Origin: Bacteroidota bacterium
GTDB lineage: Bacteria > Bacteroidota > Bacteroidia > Chitinophagales > Chitinophagaceae
Length of the DNA: 6,326 bases
Direction of reading: 5' to 3'
Assembly: GCA_023386395.1 (NCBI GenBank)
Contig: JAEWJV010000591.1
Location: 1-6,326 of the forward strand
Below, piece after piece: positions 1-4,231 of the stretch. The notes beneath the pieces were generated by a model that saw only the letters and a list, made by a program, of their open reading frames with translations, was not told the origin of the DNA and ran no database searches. Numbering within the stretch: the first letter of the stretch is position 1; each line of letters opens with the position of its first letter. The translations under genes were made by a program, and so were the position numbers.

Positions 1-517
1 GATTATAGCCTTGCACTTTATATTCTTCGCTTGAAAAAAACATTAATAAATTTTGTTTATCATCCACTATAAACTCAGGTTCCCATAAGCCAATCTTACC
101 CTCAACCGCAGTGGAATAAAATTGCCATGTGCGTGCCTGGTCTCCGCTCTTATAAATGCGGATAGAACAATCCGTTCTTGGTGTTTGATCTGTGCCAACA
201 GATGTTGCCCAAAACAATGTACCTGCCTTATTATCGCTTATTTTTTTTGGGAATGCATACAATTCACTGCAGCAATTGCGTGGCGGGGTGGTTTCTTCAA
301 GGTTTGAAACAGGCTTCCATGTTTTGCCGCTGTCTTTACTTTCATAAAATGCGCCGGTATTGCCGTTATCAAAGCTTGCAATCAAATCTCCGTTTTGCAA
401 TTGCACTACTCTTGGATAATAAGCAACCCTGTCTGCAAGCATGGTTTGCGCATGTAATGCAGCATATATTATCATACAGAAACTTAATGAAATAATATGT
501 TTGAGCAAGCTGCGCAT
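1..517 (-). CDS. Secreted sialidase-like beta-propeller, GH93-like (C-terminus beyond window)
   Basis: This is the first 172 codons of a gene that runs off the left edge. Residues 1-23 form a signal peptide (MRSLLKH, then a hydrophobic core, ending ALHA), with cleavage predicted before Q24, so the protein is exported. The mature part opens with YPRVVQLQNGDLIASF (34-49), the usual first strand of BNR/sialidase-type propellers. A canonical Asp-box SKDSGKTW lies at 60-67, and a degenerate one, SGDQARTW, at 124-131. The WEPEF motif at 145-149, followed by a strand and FFSSEEY, resembles GH93 exo-alpha-1,5-L-arabinanases, which are six-bladed propellers. Its neighbour is a GH43 enzyme of arabinofuranosidase type, starting 82 bases upstream in the same direction, so co-transcription and arabinan or arabinofuranoside trimming are likely. 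The ATG at 517 is chosen because it alone gives a complete signal peptide; later methionines (M15, M26) would break it. The propeller fold is fairly sure. GH93 membership is tentative, since the catalytic residues may lie outside the window; another sialidase-like hydrolase is possible. Confidence 0.8.
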   Translation of the reverse strand, partial: MRSLLKHIISLSFCMIIYAALHAQTMLADRVAYYPRVVQLQNGDLIASFDNGNTGAFYESKDSGKTWKPVSNLEETTPPRNCCSELYAFPKKISDNKAGTLFWATSVGTDQTPRTDCSIRIYKSGDQARTWQFYSTAVEGKIGLWEPEFIVDDKQNLLMFFSSEEYKVQGYN

Positions 518-599
518 AATTGTTTTTTGTCAATATCAAAAAGATTCAAGCATACGCTGACAAACAGCCATTTAAAATTTTCATGTTAACGATCCATAT

Positions 600-1631
600 T
601 TATTCCTCTGCAGGTATGTTTAATTTTATTCCTGCCGCAACCGGTTCGCCAAAATTGGGCGTTCCATCAGCATTCCATGTAAATCTTTGCGCACGTGGGC
701 TGCGTTTATTGCCGCATCCATCGCCGGGATTACTGTTGGCATGATATAATATCCAGTTTTCTTTTCCGTTTGGCGAAACAAAAAAGCTATTGTGTCCCGG
801 CGCATACACTTTGTTTGCAGCAGAAGATTGAAATACAGGTTGTGCGGATTTTTTCCAGGAAGCAACATTGAGCAAATCCGCATCTACATTTGCAGTTAAC
901 ATACCCAATGCATAGCGGTCTGTCCAGCAGCCACTGGCAGAATAGATCAAGAATATTTTGTCATTGTGCAATAAAAATTCAGGGCCTTCATTCACACTCA
1001 CATGTGCAGGATCATTCGGTGAATTTAAGTCGCCGTTTAACTCCCATTCATATTCCGGCTTTGACAATAAAGTACGTTTACCTTCAATCGTCCATGGGTT
1101 TTTCATGGCAGCAATATATATATCCTGCTCGCCATTCACATCACCTTTCCATCCGCTCCATATAAAATATAATTTGCCATTCAATTCAATGGCCGATCCG
1201 TCAATGCTCCATTTATCTTCCGGCGTTGTGAGCTTGCCTTTCAATATCCATTCGCCCTGCAAAGGATCAGCCGATGCATTCTCCAGCACGTACATGCGGT
1301 GATCATTGTTATTACCGCTGTCGGCTGCAAAATATACATACCATTTATTTTGAAAGAAATGAATTTCGGGAGCCCATAATTCTTTTGAATATTCGTTACC
1401 GGGCGGCGGCGCCCACACAACTTTTTTCTCTGCTGAAGACAGGTAAGCAATATTCTTTGTTTTCCATATAGTAATGTTGTGCCCGGTTGAATTGGTGTAA
1501 TAATAATACCCGTCTTTATATATCGTCCAGGGATCCGGCCCTGTTGGCAGCAAAGGATTCGTAAATGTTTTTTGTGCATTGGCTATTGTTCCAAACAGCA
1601 CTAAAAAAACTGCAATAATGTGTGCCTTCAT
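600..1631 (-). CDS. Secreted GH43 glycoside hydrolase, alpha-L-arabinofuranosidase type
   Basis: This complete 343-residue protein is a single-domain GH43 five-bladed beta-propeller. Residues 1-19 are a signal peptide ending ANA, with cleavage before Q20. The three acidic residues expected of the family are visible: D33 in GPDPW (general base), D144 in WSIDGS (pKa modulator) and E215 in VNEGPE (general acid). Other conserved marks are ELWAPEIH (84-91), YFIWSGW (155-161), a GHNSFF histidine at 280 and the C-terminal FTWNADGTPNFG (317-328). The overall pattern resembles the exo-acting alpha-L-arabinofuranosidase branch of GH43, perhaps subfamily 26, which removes terminal arabinofuranose from arabinan. 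GH43 also contains xylosidases and galactofuranosidases, so the exact sugar is inferred. There is no extra binding module and no type IX secretion tail; the protein ends shortly after the catalytic domain. The ATG at 1631 fits the signal peptide, and its leader is A/T-rich without a Shine-Dalgarno sequence, as is usual in Bacteroidota. The GH93-like gene follows 82 bases downstream, probably in the same transcript. Confidence 0.93.
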   Translation of the reverse strand: MKAHIIAVFLVLFGTIANAQKTFTNPLLPTGPDPWTIYKDGYYYYTNSTGHNITIWKTKNIAYLSSAEKKVVWAPPPGNEYSKELWAPEIHFFQNKWYVYFAADSGNNNDHRMYVLENASADPLQGEWILKGKLTTPEDKWSIDGSAIELNGKLYFIWSGWKGDVNGEQDIYIAAMKNPWTIEGKRTLLSKPEYEWELNGDLNSPNDPAHVSVNEGPEFLLHNDKIFLIYSASGCWTDRYALGMLTANVDADLLNVASWKKSAQPVFQSSAANKVYAPGHNSFFVSPNGKENWILYHANSNPGDGCGNKRSPRAQRFTWNADGTPNFGEPVAAGIKLNIPAEE

Positions 1632-1644
1632 AATTATTTTATTT

Positions 1645-1661
1645 AAACAACTTCGTTGTTT
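1645..1661. promoter_or_regulatory. 17-bp perfect inverted repeat in the GH43 leader
   Basis: AAACAAC and GTTGTTT (7 bp each) flank a 3-base centre, 13 bases before the GH43 start codon. It could be an operator or a hairpin in the 5' leader. Read on the plus strand it is followed by a run of T, so it could also act as a weak terminator in that direction, although no plus-strand gene is seen here. The symmetry is directly visible; the function is inference. Confidence 0.35.
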
Positions 1662-1765
1662 TTTTATGATGATTATGTTACCAGCGACGGAACAGATAGC
1701 GTCACGGTCGTGCCATCTATCCAGATGTTAATCGTGGACTGCACAGCATATTTTTATGGCAGCTA

Positions 1766-1799
1766 TAAACCCCGATGGTTTTTGACCCCCCGGGGTTTA
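1766..1799 (-). terminator. Terminator-like hairpin after the GH76 gene
   Basis: On the minus strand TAAACCCCG pairs perfectly with CGGGGTTTA (9 bp). The 16-base interior can add a GGT/ACC pairing around a CAAAA loop, separated by a small internal bulge. The hairpin begins 13 bases past the GH76 stop codon, where a terminator of the galK-GH76 unit would be expected. No clear T-run follows directly (TAGCTGCCATAAAAA), so termination may be partial, or the hairpin may serve instead as an RNA-stabilising 3' end. Confidence 0.45.
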
Positions 1800-1812
1800 C
1801 CTATTTAAACAG

Positions 1813-2889
1813 TCATCTCACTGCCTGCAATCTTGCATAAGTCTCCAACATTGCCGCCTGGTCAATAAGGTTTTTCTTTTTTGCATTACGCCCTAATAAA
1901 CCATTGATATCTTTTTCTTCCCGCCATATTCTTTCAGCCTCGTCATACCATAAATGAAGTAACTGTTTATCGTGATTAACATTGTACAATTCTATATAAC
2001 CTCTCAGCATAACTGCGTTGAACCAATAATGGCCCGGTAGTTTATTCTTTTTATAAAAGAATTTTGTTGCTGATGCAGCCATGTTTTCTGCACGCTGTAA
2101 ATATTTTTTATCGTGCGTAATATTATACAGCAAAACATTTGATTGCAGCATAGTGCCGGTGTTATAGGTGTATTTGGCTGAATCAATTTTAAGCGAAGGG
2201 ATCTTTATGTTATCATAATACAGTCCATCCGGTGATTGCAAATGTGCATTTACCCAATCGTATAACTGCAAAGCGGTTTGCAAGTATTTTTTATCGTTCG
2301 TTATTTTATACAACTGCAATGCAATTAAAATTCCCGGGCCGTTGGAGCAGGTGTTCTTGGTTGTTTTATCTGCATACTTCCAATACAAGCCACCACCGGC
2401 AGCGGTATCATAACCCGTCATCATAAAATCATAGATCGCCTTGGCCGCATCCAGGTATTTCTTTTTGTGCGTACGGTTATAAATATCTATATATGCAATA
2501 GCTATCCATTGATTATCGTCATAAAATGCATCGTCCGCTTTTTCTTTTACAACAGAAGCCTGGTAAGAAGGCAATGATGTTGCAGTAGTATAATATTGAT
2601 CGATAGCATCAACAACAGGATTAATGTAATTAACTGAAGGACTAATAACAGAAGCCTCGTTCGCCGCCTGTATTAATGCACATAAAGGCCATAAAAATGA
2701 ATGCACCTGTTTTTCACCAGGCGCGTATTCTTCATAATACAATTTATTGCCCGCATCATAAAAATAGCGGTTAATATTACCATATACTGAATCTATCCAT
2801 GGCCTGTAATCTTTTGCCGGCTGTGCATTGCAGTAATAAGAACAGGCGATAAAAAAGCAACATGCAAAATATTTTTTTAAACTACTCAT
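1813..2889 (-). CDS. Secreted GH76 family protein (alpha-1,6-mannanase type)
   Basis: This complete 358-residue protein has the layout of the GH76 (alpha/alpha)6-barrel. The family's paired catalytic aspartates are visible as D124-D125 in FYDDNQWIAIAY. Other family-like stretches are GGGLYWK (165-171), KNTCSNGPG (178-186) and YTYNTGTMLQSNVLLY (240-255). Known GH76 enzymes are endo-alpha-1,6-mannanases acting on yeast or bacterial mannans; that substrate is family knowledge and is not shown here. Residues 1-22 are a signal peptide ending CNA with cleavage before Q23. A possible lipobox (FIAC, C16) is weaker because position -3 is F. Similar helix-turn repeats (Y-x-x-T-x-x-K-K-Y-L-x-x-A) recur at 137-149, 194-206 and 255-267, as expected of a helical toroid. 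The ATG at 2889 sits inside the 3' end of galK (8-base overlap), implying translational coupling. A terminator-like hairpin follows. Another (alpha/alpha)6 enzyme class is a less likely alternative. Confidence 0.85.
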   Translation of the reverse strand: MSSLKKYFACCFFIACSYYCNAQPAKDYRPWIDSVYGNINRYFYDAGNKLYYEEYAPGEKQVHSFLWPLCALIQAANEASVISPSVNYINPVVDAIDQYYTTATSLPSYQASVVKEKADDAFYDDNQWIAIAYIDIYNRTHKKKYLDAAKAIYDFMMTGYDTAAGGGLYWKYADKTTKNTCSNGPGILIALQLYKITNDKKYLQTALQLYDWVNAHLQSPDGLYYDNIKIPSLKIDSAKYTYNTGTMLQSNVLLYNITHDKKYLQRAENMAASATKFFYKKNKLPGHYWFNAVMLRGYIELYNVNHDKQLLHLWYDEAERIWREEKDINGLLGRNAKKKNLIDQAAMLETYARLQAVR

Positions 2890-4057
2890 GATACAAGCTG
2901 GTTGCGGTTTCTGCTATGCAGGCGCCGTCTTCTATTGAAGCCACATAAGCGGCAAGATTAAAACCTGTTTTTTCCCTGTAGGCTTCCCGCACATCATAGA
3001 TCAGTTCTTCCACGGCATCTTCTTTTACAATATTGATAGTGCAGCCGCCAAAACCGCCACCCATCATACGGGCGCCAATAACATCGGAATTATTTTTAAC
3101 AAGATCAACCAATATATCAAGCTCGGTGCAGCTTACTTCGAACAATTTGCTTAATCCTTTATGAGTGGCATACATTTTTTTACCGAAAGCAGCAATATCA
3201 TTGTTCTGCAGATCAATGCAGCCTGCAAGCAATCTTTCATTCTCTTCTATAACAAAACGGCAACGGTTATATACAATCTTATCCTGTGCAACATATTTAT
3301 CAAGCATTTCAATATTTACATCCCGCAGGCTTTGCACGTATGGATAATGCTGCTGAACCAAGGCCACACCTTGCTCACATTCCTTTCTCCTGCTGTTGTA
3401 TTCTGAAAAGGCAAGTGAATGCCGGATGCTGCTGTTCAGTAAAACAATTTTAACGCCATCCTGTTTAAAAGGAAAATATTCATATTCATAAGAGCGGCAA
3501 TCAAGACATATTACATGATCTTTTTTACCAAACATACTGGTAAACATATCCATGATGCCACATTGTAAACCCACGAATTCCTGTTCTGCTTTCTGAGCAA
3601 TCTTCACCATATCAAGCCTGCTTAACTTAAGATCAAACAATTCATTTAAAGCAAGCACTGTGGCACATTCAATAGCTGCAGAAGAAGCCATGCCGCCACC
3701 AACAGGCACATCCCCGTCAATAACTATATTAAACCCCGTAACAGCCCAATTTCTTTTTATGAGTTGCTCTACAACACCGAGCACATAACAGCTCCAGTTA
3801 AATTTCGGCTGCCGCAGTTTTTCAATATCAGCAATGTAATTTTCGTTGTATTCTTCTGCGTAGAGATGAATTTTATTATCGCTGCGCTTGTTCACCGCAA
3901 CATAAATGGATTTATCAATGGCAGCCGGTAACACAAACCCGTTGTTATAATCAGTATGTTCGCCGATAAGATTTATTCTTCCCGGCGCACGTATTATCAG
4001 GGGATCGGTATGATGCATCTGCCGGAAAAGCTTTTGCAATCTGTCTGTATCACACAT
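2882..4057 (-). CDS. galK: Galactokinase
   Basis: The protein is cytoplasmic and phosphorylates alpha-D-galactose with ATP to galactose-1-phosphate, the first committed step of the Leloir pathway. The chosen start gives 391 residues, close to the usual 380-395. The galactokinase signature GRINLIGEHTDY lies at 26-37, with catalytic R27 and sugar-contacting E33, H34 and D36. The GHMP-kinase phosphate loop PVGGGMASSAA is at 118-128, the catalytic aspartate is D170 in CGIMDMF, and the C-terminal GHMP motif GGGFGGC is present. No key residue is missing. A longer reading from an ATG at 4096 would add 13 residues (beginning MERERGGG) unlike the family and encoded by a palindromic purine-rich element, so the ATG at 4057 is preferred. 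The stop (TAG) lies inside the start of the GH76 gene, so the two are very probably one operon. No galT, galE or galM is in the window. The upstream gene ends 174 bases away, leaving room for a promoter, though no convincing one was found. Confidence 0.96.
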   Translation of the reverse strand: MCDTDRLQKLFRQMHHTDPLIIRAPGRINLIGEHTDYNNGFVLPAAIDKSIYVAVNKRSDNKIHLYAEEYNENYIADIEKLRQPKFNWSCYVLGVVEQLIKRNWAVTGFNIVIDGDVPVGGGMASSAAIECATVLALNELFDLKLSRLDMVKIAQKAEQEFVGLQCGIMDMFTSMFGKKDHVICLDCRSYEYEYFPFKQDGVKIVLLNSSIRHSLAFSEYNSRRKECEQGVALVQQHYPYVQSLRDVNIEMLDKYVAQDKIVYNRCRFVIEENERLLAGCIDLQNNDIAAFGKKMYATHKGLSKLFEVSCTELDILVDLVKNNSDVIGARMMGGGFGGCTINIVKEDAVEELIYDVREAYREKTGFNLAAYVASIEDGACIAETATSLYHE

Positions 4058-4086
4058 AAAAATAAAGTTTAGCCCTCCCCCTCGTT

Positions 4087-4108
4087 CCCTCTCCATGCAT
4101 GAAGAGGG
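4087..4108. repeat. Near-perfect 22-bp palindrome before galK, with purine-rich flank
   Basis: On the minus strand CCCTCTTCATG faces CATGGAGAGGG, an 11+11 inverted repeat with one mismatched pair, which would be a T-G wobble in the minus-strand RNA. It is followed by a G/A-rich tract (minus strand, 4094 to about 4073) that leads to the galK start. It resembles the short GC-rich intergenic palindromes that recur in Bacteroidota genomes, but copy number cannot be seen from one window. Possible roles are a REP-like repeat, an mRNA hairpin in the galK leader, or a processing site. Confidence 0.5.
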
Positions 4109-4231
4109 ATGCCCCGTTTTAAAGAGTGATTTTATAATCTATCAGTGGGTGCATTATTTTTTAAAAGTTGATATTGATTTATTTCTATTACAAACAAAAT
4201 TTATAGGCTATCAACGTTCACCGTTTATCAC

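Noticed and set aside
518..599. Possible promoter between GH43 and the GH93-like gene
   Set aside because: A TCTTTTTG near-match to the Bacteroidota -7 element TAnnTTTG exists, but the upstream TTTG lies only 16 bases away, which is too close. The gap is better read as an intra-operon spacer.
122..1302. Plus-strand open frames opposite the GH93-like and GH43 genes
   Set aside because: They lie antisense to well-supported genes, have no recognisable domain, and are rich in Cys, His and Ser as expected of shadow frames.
1691..1720. Hairpin AGAT...CAC/GTG...ATCT in the GC-rich island
   Set aside because: Only 4+3 pairs with mismatched interior bases; too weak to call as a structured RNA or terminator.
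2830..2850. Lipobox in the GH76 signal peptide (FIAC)
   Set aside because: F at -3 is atypical, and the CNA|Q site six residues on fits signal peptidase I and the pattern of the two neighbouring enzymes. It is not excluded.
4109..4231. Promoter for galK or terminator for the GtaA-like gene
   Set aside because: AAATTTTG misses the -7 consensus by one base and has no partner at the right distance; the only hairpins there are 4-bp stems. Nothing convincing is visible.
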